Source: Henriciella sp. | Lineage (GTDB): Bacteria > Pseudomonadota > Alphaproteobacteria > Caulobacterales > Hyphomonadaceae | DNA length: 64,000 bases | Direction: 5' to 3' | Assembly: GCA_017642885.1 (NCBI GenBank) | Contig: JAEPOM010000007.1 | Span: forward strand, 418 to 64,417 | Made by a program: the position numbers and the translations under genes | The notes under the pieces: model-generated | Told to the model about the DNA's origin: nothing | The model's input: only the letters and a program-made list of their open reading frames with translations | Database searches by the model: none | Part shown: piece by piece, positions 56,377 to 64,000 of the stretch | Layout of the letters: the number at the start of each line of letters is the position of its first letter | Position numbering within the stretch: the first letter of the stretch is position 1

Positions 56377-56945
56377 CGATTGGCGCCGGGGACCCACTTG
56401 ATGTCATCCACGCCATTATTGTTCGCGGCGCGACCGGCTACGAACAGCCAGTCAGACAGTCGGTTTGCATAAGCGAGTGCTTCCGCGCTGACGATTTCAC
56501 CCTCATGGCTCGAAAGCTCGGCTATCTGGCGTTCGGCGCGACGGCAAAGTGTTCGGGCGACATGAAGTTGAGCGGCCAAAGCGCTACCACCCGGAAGAAT
56601 GAAGCTGTCCAAAGGCGCGATGGCCTCATTCATTGCATCAATCTCAGTCTCAAGACGCGTGACTTGCGCGGCCACGATCCGCAGCGGTTCCCATTCCAGT
56701 TTCTTGCCGCGATCTGGCGTCGCGAGATCGGCGCCCAGGTCAAAGAGATCGTTCTGGATTCGCCGGAGTGCGCTCAGCATCTCGCCGTCAGCATGAAGGG
56801 CGGCAACGCCAAGAGCGGCATTGGTTTCATCGACGGTGCCATAGGCAGTGACGCGCGGATGCCACTTGTCGAGCGGCTCGCCTGTAGAAAGTCGGGTTTT
56901 CCCGGAATCTCCGGCCTTGGTGTAGATTTTGTCGAGTTTGACCAT
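56373..56945 (-). CDS. Corrinoid adenosyltransferase, PduO type
   Basis: The enzyme adds the adenosyl group of ATP to cob(I)alamin. The 190-residue protein has the PduO-type ATP site (KIYTKAGDSGKTRLSTGEPLDKWHPRVTAYGTVDETNAALG) and the central FILPGGSALAAQLHVARTLCRRAERQI helix. It differs from CobA-type enzymes, which have a P-loop. ATG at 56945 is 7 bases after the twin-helix gene stop, a common pairing in this class. No cobalamin riboswitch is visible. Confidence 0.92.
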   Translation of the reverse strand: MVKLDKIYTKAGDSGKTRLSTGEPLDKWHPRVTAYGTVDETNAALGVAALHADGEMLSALRRIQNDLFDLGADLATPDRGKKLEWEPLRIVAAQVTRLETEIDAMNEAIAPLDSFILPGGSALAAQLHVARTLCRRAERQIAELSSHEGEIVSAEALAYANRLSDWLFVAGRAANNNGVDDIKWVPGANR

Positions 56946-56952
56946 GGCGGCG

Positions 56953-57162
56953 TCAGAACAGCTTGATCGAGCCAACCACGATACCGAGGAGGACGAGAAT
57001 ACCGATCACCACAGCCTGAGCGATGACGCGCATGCGCATGAGCTGGTTGGAGCGGCTCCGTTGTGCGTCATCGGTCTTGGTCAGGTTCACAAGTCCCCAA
57101 CCGAGGATAATGACGAGAATCCCGATCGCGATGTAGAGACCGACAGTAAGTGCAGAGGCCAT
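56953..57162 (-). CDS. HIG1-type twin-transmembrane-helix small protein
   Basis: The 69-residue protein has two TM helices (about 5-25 and 46-67) joined by the basic segment RSRSNQLMRMRVIAQ, the HIG1-family signature. Eukaryotic relatives assist respiratory complexes; bacterial members are uncharacterised. It is adjacent to the cobalamin adenosyltransferase gene, in the same orientation. Confidence 0.85.
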   Translation of the reverse strand: MASALTVGLYIAIGILVIILGWGLVNLTKTDDAQRSRSNQLMRMRVIAQAVVIGILVLLGIVVGSIKLF

Positions 57163-57248
57163 AGCGTGCGCCTTTTTGATTTCTTCGGCTTTGATCTAGG
57201 GCGTCTAGCCGGTTCCGGCCATGGGGCAGGGAGCCGCGGCTGCCGGTC

Positions 57249-57935
57249 CTAGTATTCGTAGACCTCAACCTTTTCGACGCGGATCGTGTAAGCGGCGTCG
57301 GCGAGTTCGGACTCTTGCGTCTGCGTGTACATCGTCCCTTCAATCCAGACAGCCTGCGCCAGATCGCGGAGCTTGATTGGCTCCTCCGTCATCGCAAACA
57401 CAGTCTGATTTGGCGGCGGCGGCGGGGCGTGAAGGCAGGCGCCATAATAGGGCACCAGAAGGAATTCTGTGATCTCTGCGTTGGCGCCATACTCAAATGG
57501 AACCGTATAGCCGGGAATACGAATCTTGGTTTCGTTGAGCTCCTTGACCGTGTTGAAGGTTCCGATCTGGATCATCGAGTCTGCCGCCGAGCCTTCGGCA
57601 ATTGGGCCGCCGGAATAGAGCATGGACATTTGCTGCTGATAGAGCTGCGCGAGACGTTCTTCCTCTCCTTCCGGCATCAGCTCTTCCCAACCGATCTCGC
57701 GATAACCGCGTGCTGAGGCGGCATTTACCGCAGCTCCTGCTGCCGCCAGGCGATTGCTGTCTTCCAGGTCGTCGCTTGGCTCCGGTATGCGGTCACCGAC
57801 TTGCGGCTCAGTTGTGTCAGTCTGCGCTTCAATCAGAGTTGCATCTTCTGGGGCCGGCGTGTCCGCGGTAACGGCTTCACCGCATGCGGCCAGAATGACG
57901 AACGCTGCGGAGGAGATCAAAATCTGTTTCATCAT
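57249..57935 (-). CDS. DUF3299-type lipoprotein of the zinc locus
   Basis: The 228-residue protein has a lipobox (VILAAC, Cys18), an acidic linker (about 20-60) and a DUF3299-like domain (about 70-228): EIGWEELMP, IRIPGYTVPFE and the Cys-containing YYGACLHAPPPPPNQTVF block. DUF3299 proteins often accompany DUF2796 and ABC genes in zinc-linked operons, such as Vibrio zrg as I recall. It is the last gene of the operon running from 60701, 55 bases after the permease stop. The Cys-His pair may bind metal. Confidence 0.83.
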   Translation of the reverse strand: MMKQILISSAAFVILAACGEAVTADTPAPEDATLIEAQTDTTEPQVGDRIPEPSDDLEDSNRLAAAGAAVNAASARGYREIGWEELMPEGEEERLAQLYQQQMSMLYSGGPIAEGSAADSMIQIGTFNTVKELNETKIRIPGYTVPFEYGANAEITEFLLVPYYGACLHAPPPPPNQTVFAMTEEPIKLRDLAQAVWIEGTMYTQTQESELADAAYTIRVEKVEVYEY

Positions 57936-57990
57936 GTCTTCTACCTATGTGCGAAACCTGGTTTCGACTAGTCCTATGGCGCGCTTGTGA

Positions 57991-59259
57991 TCAGACTTTC
58001 ACAGTCAATCCATCCGCCAGTGATCGACGCAGCGCTGTCATAGCGGGCCAAATACCAAGTAATAAGGCCGCAAATGTGACCGCGCCGATCGTGTACACAT
58101 CCACCAGACCAGGTCCTGTTCCTATAAGGGCGACGCCGTATTGGGCCGCCAGGATAGGCGCCGCGATGGCGAAAATGAGCTGAATCAGCAGGGCGCCCAA
58201 AACGGCCCCTATCAGACCGAGGAACGTCGCCTCTGCAATCAGAAGCGTAAAGATGTGCATCGGGCGCGCGCCGGTGGCGCGCAAGATCGACATTTCACGC
58301 CGACGTTCATTGAGGCTGGTCAGAATGCTCGTCAAAATCGACACCAGACCAACCGCGATGACAAAGGCCGAAATTGCCAGCAAGACGCGCTCAGCGGTGC
58401 TCATGACTTGCCATAGCTCGGCCAGCGCCTGACCCGGAATGATGGCGAGCAGCGGCTCCGATCTGTTGGTGTTGATGTCGCGCCGCGTTCGCAACACTGA
58501 GGCGCGGTTCTTCAGTCCGACAAATGTCGCCGTCACAGTTCGCGGTGTCAGGTTGAAGCCTCTGATCGTGTCTTCCGTCAACGTATCGGCAAGCGGATTT
58601 CGGGTCCCGCTTTCCCATCCAACATGGATCGCGGTCATCGCTTCCAATGAAATGTGGATGGTCTGATCTACGGGCGTCCCGGTTGGACGCAGGATCCCGG
58701 TGACGCGGAAAGGTCTATTGTCGTGATCGCTGAGACCCCCTGCGCCAAGACCATGCGTGATCACCAGGGGTGACCCGAGCTCGTAGCCAAGAGTGCGGGC
58801 GACGTCGGCGCCGACAACAGCGTCGAACAAGTCGTCGAATTCCTGTCCCACGGCAAAAGCCAGCGGTTGCTTCTGGCCATATTTATAGTGCTCAAAATAG
58901 CTGAGATTCGTGCCCAGCACCCGGAAACCGCGATGGCTGTCCCCGAGAGATATCGGGACCGTCCACGCCACATCATCGCGCGCGTCTAGGACTTCATAAG
59001 CCTCCCAGGAAATCTCTGCGGTCGCATTGCCCAGGCGGAAAACAGAATAGAGCAACAGATTAACTTGCCCGGATGGCGCCCCGACAATGAGGTCGGTGCC
59101 GGAAATGGTGTTATCGAACCCGGACTTCGCAGCGTTCCTGGCTTTTTCGACGCCTAGAAACAGGGCCACTGACAACGCAATTGCGAAGACCGTCAGAAGG
59201 GCCGAGACTTTGCGGTTCATCAAGCTACGCCAGGCCAGGCCGAAAATCGATACCCCCAT
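57991..59259 (-). CDS. FtsX/MacB-type ABC transporter permease of the zinc locus
   Basis: The 422-residue permease has the MacB/FtsX plan: TM1 near 15-40, a large periplasmic domain (about 50-270), then three TM helices (about 285-310, 335-365 and 380-410). The conserved cytoplasmic segment RRREMSILRATGARP is present. ATG at 59259 overlaps the ATPase stop (TGATG); the codon before is a TTG. MacB-type pairs act as mechanotransmitters more often than as importers, which matters for the proposed zinc role. Confidence 0.9.
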   Translation of the reverse strand: MGVSIFGLAWRSLMNRKVSALLTVFAIALSVALFLGVEKARNAAKSGFDNTISGTDLIVGAPSGQVNLLLYSVFRLGNATAEISWEAYEVLDARDDVAWTVPISLGDSHRGFRVLGTNLSYFEHYKYGQKQPLAFAVGQEFDDLFDAVVGADVARTLGYELGSPLVITHGLGAGGLSDHDNRPFRVTGILRPTGTPVDQTIHISLEAMTAIHVGWESGTRNPLADTLTEDTIRGFNLTPRTVTATFVGLKNRASVLRTRRDINTNRSEPLLAIIPGQALAELWQVMSTAERVLLAISAFVIAVGLVSILTSILTSLNERRREMSILRATGARPMHIFTLLIAEATFLGLIGAVLGALLIQLIFAIAAPILAAQYGVALIGTGPGLVDVYTIGAVTFAALLLGIWPAMTALRRSLADGLTVKV

Positions 59260-59969
59260 CAAACCGCTCCTGCCATTTGCGCCGAGGTGTTGATCTCAGA
59301 CAGATCCAGGGCGCGGTCGAAGAGCGAGGCGAGCCCGCCATCGTGACTGACAAACAGCAATGCTGCATTGGTCTTCTGCGCTTCTCGGCTGAGCAAGTCG
59401 ATGAAGCGGTCGCGCGTATCCGCGTCTAAAGCAGAGGTCGGCTCATCCGCGATGATCAGCGACGGGTTACCGATCAGGGCCCGCGCCGCAGCCACACGCT
59501 GCTGTTGTCCGACGGACAGGTCGGTGACGTTGCGGGCGAGAAGATCCGGGTCATCGAGGCCGAGCTGCGCCAGTAGGCGCCGGGCCTCCTGATCCGCACC
59601 ACCCGCAGCCGCGACTTCGTTTTGACGCCGTTTGGAAAATCGACATGGGAGGATGACATTTTGAACGACGGATAAGTATGGAACCAGATTGAACAGCTGA
59701 AAGATAACACCGAGATGATCCGCGCGGACCTGATCGCGCTGGCTGCCCGACAGTTTGGTCATATCATGACCGAGTACCGAAATTTCGCCCTGGCCGGCTT
59801 CCAGAACGCCTGCGATCAATCCGAGCAGAGTAGATTTACCCGAGCCGCTGGGGCCGCGTAGAAACAGCCGCTCACCGGCATTGAGCTGGAACGTGCTGAC
59901 ATCTAGCAAAGGGGGCTGGCCTGGCCAGGAAAATCGCAGGTCAGTGATACGAACAATCGGTGTGGTCAT
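59259..59969 (-). CDS. ABC transporter ATP-binding protein of the zinc locus
   Basis: The 236-residue ATPase has Walker A (GPSGSGKST), a Q-loop (LGVIFQLFNLVPYLS), the signature LSVGQQQRVAAARAL and Walker B with catalytic Glu (LIIADEPTSALD), plus the H-loop in LFVSHDG. It is of the LolD/MacB type. Its ATG abuts the DUF2796 stop (TAGATG), and its stop overlaps the permease ATG. Confidence 0.93.
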   Translation of the reverse strand: MTTPIVRITDLRFSWPGQPPLLDVSTFQLNAGERLFLRGPSGSGKSTLLGLIAGVLEAGQGEISVLGHDMTKLSGSQRDQVRADHLGVIFQLFNLVPYLSVVQNVILPCRFSKRRQNEVAAAGGADQEARRLLAQLGLDDPDLLARNVTDLSVGQQQRVAAARALIGNPSLIIADEPTSALDADTRDRFIDLLSREAQKTNAALLFVSHDGGLASLFDRALDLSEINTSAQMAGAV

Positions 59970-60701
59970 CTAATCGATGTCTAGGCGGGTGTTGCCTGTG
60001 GTCAAGGTTTCTGCGGACTGTCCCGCATCGGTCAGGTAGACGGCATTCACCTCCTCAAACCCAGCGAAACTCTGGAAGCCTGTGACTTCTATGCCCTCAA
60101 TGTTGCCAGGGGCGGCGCACGTATAAGTGAGGTCGATCATCAGGTTTCCGTGATCCCCAATCGCACGGATACTGGCGTCGCCGCTGTCGCGCGTGCAGTC
60201 ACCGCCGACAATCTGAATAACACCATCAGTGTAGGGGCTGACATCGTCTAGCGTCCGAAGAGACTCATCCAGATCGAAGTTTGCTAAAGCCCCTTCTACG
60301 CTGACACTGAGAGTCGATGCATCGAGACTCGCGGCAAGGTCCGAAAGACCGTGCACATGCGCTTCGCCTCCAGCCTCACCGTGATCATGGTCGTCGTCGT
60401 GCGCATGCGCGTCTTCGTCATGGTCGGCAAGTTCGTCGTCACTGTGATCATCATGTTCGTCATGATCATCGTGATCGTCGTGTTCATCACCCTCATGCTC
60501 ATCGCCATCTTCGTGAGCGTCCTGCACTTCAACCGTCTCCGTCGTCGTGTCCTCAGCGGGGACGGAAACCTCTTCCACCTCGGTAGGTTGTTCAATGACT
60601 GGCGGTGTTTCGGGCTCGAGCGCAGTGGCGGCATCTTCGGCAGGCTGGCACGCTACCAGGGCAAGGCTGCTCGCGGCGAGCAAGAACACAGTTCGAGACA
60701 T
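59970..60701 (-). CDS. His/Asp-rich DUF2796 lipoprotein (ZrgA-like)
   Basis: The 243-residue protein has a lipobox (LALVAC, Cys18), a Thr/Glu/Pro linker (20-60), a His/Asp-rich segment (63-117) with 14 His, and a DUF2796 domain (118-243) with Cys169 and Cys195. DUF2796 includes the zinc-binding ZrgA of Vibrio. Here it is a lipoprotein, so it is tethered rather than freely soluble. ATG at 60701 has GGAG 6 bases upstream. It is the first gene of the operon with the ABC ATPase, permease and DUF3299 genes and diverges from the ZIP gene. Confidence 0.87.
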   Translation of the reverse strand: MSRTVFLLAASSLALVACQPAEDAATALEPETPPVIEQPTEVEEVSVPAEDTTTETVEVQDAHEDGDEHEGDEHDDHDDHDEHDDHSDDELADHDEDAHAHDDDHDHGEAGGEAHVHGLSDLAASLDASTLSVSVEGALANFDLDESLRTLDDVSPYTDGVIQIVGGDCTRDSGDASIRAIGDHGNLMIDLTYTCAAPGNIEGIEVTGFQSFAGFEEVNAVYLTDAGQSAETLTTGNTRLDID

Positions 60702-60762
60702 ATCAGACTCCAGCTTTCGTTTGACAGGGCGAGGTGCGAGGCGTACTTCGCCGGGAGAGATT

Positions 60763-60777
60763 TGAGATACTATAACA
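60763..60777. promoter_or_regulatory. AT-rich dyad resembling a Zur box
   Basis: TGAGATA and TATAACA are separated by one C, giving a dyad near the alphaproteobacterial Zur core (TGTTATA-N-TATAACA). It lies between the divergent DUF2796 and ZIP genes, about 62 bases from the first and 53 from the second, as expected for joint control. The left half has two mismatches to the ideal; found by eye. Confidence 0.5.
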
Positions 60778-60830
60778 TTCCTGTAAATTAAATAGGACAC
60801 TCTGGCCGCGCGCCAAGCATATTCGCGTTC

Positions 60831-61625
60831 ATGTTTGAAGCCCTGCAAGCCCCCCTGTTCTTTGGTCTGATCGCCGCGTTCGTCACAACGCTCGGCTTGA
60901 TCGCGGTCGCGCTGCGCAGCGACTGGAGCCTGCGCTACGCGAATTTGTTCGGCCTCGCCGCCGCAGGCATGCTGACGGCGATGGCGTTTCTGCACATTTT
61001 GCCGGAAGCTTTTGCCCTATCGAGCGGTGCACCGATCTGGCTCACATTCGGGTTTTTCGGCGGCCTGGTGATGCATTATGTCATTCGGTCGGTCTTTCCG
61101 GAACGCGAAGACTCCACCCTGCCTAGTGAAGCGATCACACCGATCGTCGCGATTGCCTGCCACTCGTTTATCGATGGAATCGTTTATTCGGTGACCTTCG
61201 CGGCGAGCTTTTCAGCGGGCGTGTTTGCTGCGGTTGGTTTGATCCTGCATGAGTTTCCCGAAGGCGTAATTGCGTTCGCGATCCTGCGTCGGCACGGCGT
61301 TTCCAATCGGTCAGCCTTTCTTTGGGCCTTCCTTGCGGCGGCTGCGACGACGCCATTTGGGGTTCTGGTCTCTGGCCCGTTTATGTTTGGATTGGGCGAG
61401 GAAACCCTGGGTGCACTGTTTGCCTTGTCAGCGGGTCTGTTGCTGTTCGTTGCGACCGGACCGCTGATGGCGCCGCTGAAGGAAGTCGCTCCAGCGCGTG
61501 GATTGGCGTCTCTGACCGCGGGCGTCGCAATTGCCGTCCTGTTGCTGATCGCGCCTATCCCCGGACATGATCATGACCATCTTGGCCACGCGCACGATGA
61601 CAGCCATGACGGGCATGATCATTAA
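60831..61625 (+). CDS. ZIP-family metal transporter with His-rich C-terminus
   Basis: The 264-residue protein has eight predicted TM helices with the ZIP metal-site motifs ACHSFIDGIVYS (TM4) and ILHEFPEGVIAF (TM5). The last 20 residues are His/Asp-rich (8 His), likely a metal-sensing or metal-sequestering tail. ZIP proteins import Zn2+ or related metals into the cytoplasm. The gene diverges from the DUF2796 operon and is followed at once by the HupE/UreJ-like gene. Confidence 0.92.
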   Translation: MFEALQAPLFFGLIAAFVTTLGLIAVALRSDWSLRYANLFGLAAAGMLTAMAFLHILPEAFALSSGAPIWLTFGFFGGLVMHYVIRSVFPEREDSTLPSEAITPIVAIACHSFIDGIVYSVTFAASFSAGVFAAVGLILHEFPEGVIAFAILRRHGVSNRSAFLWAFLAAAATTPFGVLVSGPFMFGLGEETLGALFALSAGLLLFVATGPLMAPLKEVAPARGLASLTAGVAIAVLLLIAPIPGHDHDHLGHAHDDSHDGHDH

Positions 61626-61630
61626 GTGTG

Positions 61631-62416
61631 ATGCGCTGGTTTCGTCTGATCTGTTTGTGTCTTGCCTTGAGCTTGGTGGTTGGCGCACCTAGCGCGAGCG
61701 CCCACCCGGAAGATGAATTTTGCACGGGCGATGGCGGTCTCGACCCAGCGCTTTGTCGCGCATTGCAAGAGATCGATCGGCCGGAAAATGCTGGCCCACA
61801 AAGTCAGGGATTCACCGAAACGGACGTGATAGACTTCGAGCGCCCCGCGCATGAAACGTTTGCGCTTTATGTCAAAATCGGCGTTCAGCACATTCTGCCC
61901 GGCGGGTTGGATCACATACTCTTCGTGCTTGCGCTGTTTTTCTCGACCACCCGGTTGAAGCCGTTGCTGATTCAAATTTCAGCCTTCACGGTCGCTCACA
62001 CGGCGACGCTGGCTATGGTGGCATCCGGGATGCTGTCGCCGCCTGCAAGTATTGTGGAGCCGCTTATTGCTGCGACGATTGCCTTTGTCGCGATTGAGAA
62101 CATCGTGTTCAGGGACATGACGCGCTGGCGACCCTTCATCGTGTTTGGCTTCGGCCTGATCCACGGCATGGGCTTTGCCGGATTTTTCGGCTCGCTCGGG
62201 CTGCCTGACGGTCAGTTCTGGAGCGCTTTGATCGGGTTCAATGTGGGGGTCGAAATTGGGCAGCTCTCCGTTGTGCTGGCGGCCTTTATCCTGTGTCTCC
62301 CCATTCGAAGGCTGATTTCTGATCGTTCCTATCGGCACGCTCTGGTCTGGCCTGCGAGCGGTTTGATCGGGGCAACAGGCCTGTACTGGACCATTGAAAG
62401 ACTCGTAACAGGGTAA
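61631..62416 (+). CDS. HupE/UreJ-family membrane protein
   Basis: The 261-residue protein has a signal peptide (cleaved after SASA), an N-terminal periplasmic segment starting HPEDEFC, then about six TM helices. It carries HupE/UreJ-type signatures GVQHILPGGLDHILFVLALFF, FTVAHTATLA and LIHGMGFAGFFG, whose His residues may bind metal. HupE/UreJ proteins are linked to nickel or cobalt, but this subfamily is also found with zinc genes. ATG at 61631 is preferred over the preceding GTG. It starts 5 bases after the ZIP stop. Confidence 0.88.
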   Translation: MRWFRLICLCLALSLVVGAPSASAHPEDEFCTGDGGLDPALCRALQEIDRPENAGPQSQGFTETDVIDFERPAHETFALYVKIGVQHILPGGLDHILFVLALFFSTTRLKPLLIQISAFTVAHTATLAMVASGMLSPPASIVEPLIAATIAFVAIENIVFRDMTRWRPFIVFGFGLIHGMGFAGFFGSLGLPDGQFWSALIGFNVGVEIGQLSVVLAAFILCLPIRRLISDRSYRHALVWPASGLIGATGLYWTIERLVTG

Positions 62417-62436
62417 ACGGCATCGGCTTTGCAGAA

Positions 62437-63309
62437 ATGCAAACTATGACTGTTAAGACTCTGTTTACCAAGCGCGTGCGCCGATATTTCGGCGCTGCTA
62501 TCGCTACAGCCGTGACCACATTTGTTGGGCTGGAAGCTCTCTCAAGAGCCGAGGCTCAAACGTGCTCTCTGCACGATGCGACCCGGTGGCAAATCGCAAT
62601 TACAAACTCGGAAGTTGAGCAGACGCCGGAGTTTATCCGTTTCGCAACGGAGTCCTTCCTGAAAGCTTGCCCGGATCGCCCGGAATTTACTGCGGCAAGC
62701 CGCGTCGCGGGAATAGCATCGGCCGATATGGGCGACGCAAGCGGCGCTGTTCGCCATTTTCGCAATGCGGGACCGATGCGAGACACGCTGTCCAATTTCT
62801 ACGCCATTGCCGCCCATCTGGCGGTCGAAGAGGATGTCGCAGCCTGGCGCCTGCGGGACCAGCTGATAACGACCTGGTACAATCGGCTTGATCGCCACCC
62901 CATGGTCTCGATTTCAAAAGTCGCGCTGGACCATGGCACGGTTTACCAGGTTCACTTTGCTGAAGCGGCTGGCGATATTGGGCCTCGCGCCGCCTGGGTT
63001 GGCGTACCTTCGGGCCCCGGTTGGCCTGCAACGATCAGTTTCACCAACAGCCCTTTCCAGCTTGCGCTCCGAAAAATCAGTCAGGGTGGCGACGAGGATG
63101 GGCGCTACATAGAGCTCAATCGCTGCTATGACAGACGATCGCTTGGTCGCCTCGATCCTCGCCTTGCGAATGTCGATTTTGATGGTGCGGCGCAGGCCGG
63201 GCTTTCCGCCTATCTCGCGGACCCGGACATGCAGGTCCAGGTCTCAGAGCGATCCGTGAGCCCGTGCGTGTTGCATGGGCGTCTCCTGCCGATGCCGAAG
63301 TCGCGCTAA
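62437..63309 (+). CDS. Exported protein of unknown function, 290 aa
   Basis: The protein has a Tat-less signal-like N-terminus (FGAAIATAVTTFVGLEALSRAEAQ), suggesting export, then a helical region (EFIRFATESFLKACPDR, AVRHFRNAGPMRDTL) and a beta-rich C-terminal part with two or three Cys (NRCYDRRS, SPCVLHG). No family is recognised. An in-frame ATG at 62446 is also possible. It is 20 bases after the HupE-like gene on the same strand and ends 1 base before the opposing transketolase stop. Confidence 0.6.
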   Translation: MQTMTVKTLFTKRVRRYFGAAIATAVTTFVGLEALSRAEAQTCSLHDATRWQIAITNSEVEQTPEFIRFATESFLKACPDRPEFTAASRVAGIASADMGDASGAVRHFRNAGPMRDTLSNFYAIAAHLAVEEDVAAWRLRDQLITTWYNRLDRHPMVSISKVALDHGTVYQVHFAEAAGDIGPRAAWVGVPSGPGWPATISFTNSPFQLALRKISQGGDEDGRYIELNRCYDRRSLGRLDPRLANVDFDGAAQAGLSAYLADPDMQVQVSERSVSPCVLHGRLLPMPKSR

Positions 63310-63310
63310 G

Positions 63311-64000
63311 CTAGAGCTGAGCGTCGACGGCGGCGACAACCGCTTCAGCGGTGATGCCAAAGTGCTGGTAGAGGTCCTGATAAGGCGCTGATGCGCCGAA
63401 AGAGGACATGCCAACAAAGCCGCCATCATGGCCAATCCATCGATCCCAGCCGAACCGCACACCCGCTTCAACTGCGACCTTAGGTAGTTTTCCGCCGAGC
63501 GTTTCGGCCTGGTAGTTAGCGCTTTGCTGTTCAAACAGGTCCATGCTCGGCATTGAGACCACGCGGACAGGCACGCCCTTTTCGGCGAGCGCGGCTTGCG
63601 CCTCCATGGCAATCTCAACTTCGGACCCTGTCGCGATGAGGACGGCTTTAGCACCCTCGGCGTCGGACAGAATGTAGCCGCCTTTGGAGCACAGATTTTC
63701 ATCCGTGTGGACGGACCGTGCTGATTTCACTTTCTGACGGGTCAATGCGAGCGTGCTCGGGCCCGTATCATTGCGCAGGGCCAGTTCCCAGCACTCTGCA
63801 GCTTCGACGCCGTCGCAGGGCCGGAAGACGGTCATGTTCGGCATCGCGCGAAGGGACGCGACATGTTCCACCGGCTGGTGGGTCGGGCCATCTTCGCCGA
63901 GGCCAATTGAGTCATGCGTCATCACGTGGATAACTCGCTCGCCCATCAGCGCCCCAAGCCGGAGCGCGGCGCGAGAATAGTCGGCAAATACCAGGAAGGT
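63311..64000 (-). CDS. tkt: Transketolase, C-terminal part (5' end outside window)
   Basis: The visible 229 residues cover the end of the pyrimidine-binding domain (FLVFADYSRAALRLGAL, VIHVMTHDSIGLGEDGPTHQPVEH) and the C-terminal domain (AVLIATGSEVEIAMEAQAAL, VVSMPSMDLFEQQ, EAGVRFGWDRWIG, FGASAPYQDLYQHFGIT). The frame is open to base 64000, so the start lies beyond the window. Transketolase moves two-carbon units in the pentose phosphate pathway and the Calvin cycle. The stop is 1 base from the convergent exported-protein gene. Confidence 0.96.
   Translation of the reverse strand, partial: TFLVFADYSRAALRLGALMGERVIHVMTHDSIGLGEDGPTHQPVEHVASLRAMPNMTVFRPCDGVEAAECWELALRNDTGPSTLALTRQKVKSARSVHTDENLCSKGGYILSDAEGAKAVLIATGSEVEIAMEAQAALAEKGVPVRVVSMPSMDLFEQQSANYQAETLGGKLPKVAVEAGVRFGWDRWIGHDGGFVGMSSFGASAPYQDLYQHFGITAEAVVAAVDAQL

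Noticed and set aside
56946-57248. Cobalamin riboswitch near the adenosyltransferase gene
   Set aside because: No room for the B12-box fold: the twin-helix gene fills the space and no matching element is seen.

Overview
The window is a gene-dense piece of an alphaproteobacterial chromosome. The base composition is fairly GC-rich. The gene neighbourhoods (hslV/hslU, hisB-hisH-hisA, aroK-aroB-corC, trmD-rplS, dapF with mtaB-ftsY, prmC-prfA next to a DUF4167 gene, a HIG1-type twin-helix protein next to a PduO adenosyltransferase, an aa3-oxidase subunit IV-like protein) fit an aerobic member of the Hyphomonadaceae/Maricaulales type. That family-level placement is inference. No rRNA, tRNA, CRISPR array or intact insertion sequence was seen, and no stretch over 300 bases lacks a gene.

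Layout. 1-223: unidentified non-coding-looking DNA that interrupts hslU. 162-4290 (minus): broken hslU, a polytopic membrane protein, hslV, and an EAL phosphodiesterase. 4405-7654: hisB, an opposing MDR oxidoreductase, hisH-hisA. 7679-10159 (minus): micro-membrane protein, exported 535-aa protein, cupin lipoprotein. 10253-15228: aroK-aroB-corC-tag-trmD-rplS, closed by a clear intrinsic terminator. 15338-18306: AraC regulator with an NmrA-like/DUF4345/DUF1772 cassette. 18440-24599: leuC, leuD and leuB separated by five accessory genes, including a putative gluzincin and a chagasin-like inhibitor. 24603-30407 (minus): M20 peptidase, TauD-like dioxygenase, S9 peptidase lipoprotein, LacI regulator. 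30555-36862: fthC-ftsY-mtaB, small membrane proteins, an EEP-family hydrolase, dapF. 36926-39992: mesaconyl-CoA hydratase-like protein, arsC-like protein, acyl-CoA dehydrogenase-like flavoprotein. 39996-45796 (minus): DUF4167, prmC, prfA, MAPEG, CE15-like esterase, ispG. 45968-49078: two TadE-like pseudopilins, a UMF1-type transporter, the COX IV-like protein. 49125-57162: mutL, diguanylate cyclase, dps, aspartate aminotransferase, uvrC, cobalamin adenosyltransferase. 57249-62416: a zinc-handling locus. 62437-64000: an exported protein and the 3' part of transketolase.

How the genes work together. Most of the window is housekeeping: proteostasis, His/Leu/Lys/aromatic/isoprenoid synthesis, translation, DNA repair, protein targeting. 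Genes are packed with overlapping starts and stops, and four convergent pairs share the bases of their stop codons, so there is almost no space for terminators. The most system-like region is 57249-62416. There a His/Asp-rich DUF2796 lipoprotein, an ABC ATPase, an FtsX-type permease and a DUF3299 lipoprotein diverge from a His-tailed ZIP transporter and a HupE/UreJ-like protein, across an AT-rich dyad resembling a Zur site. Also notable are the broken hslU beside intact hslV, the leu operon carrying both a putative metallopeptidase and a peptidase-inhibitor-like lipoprotein, and an OxyR-like site in front of dps.
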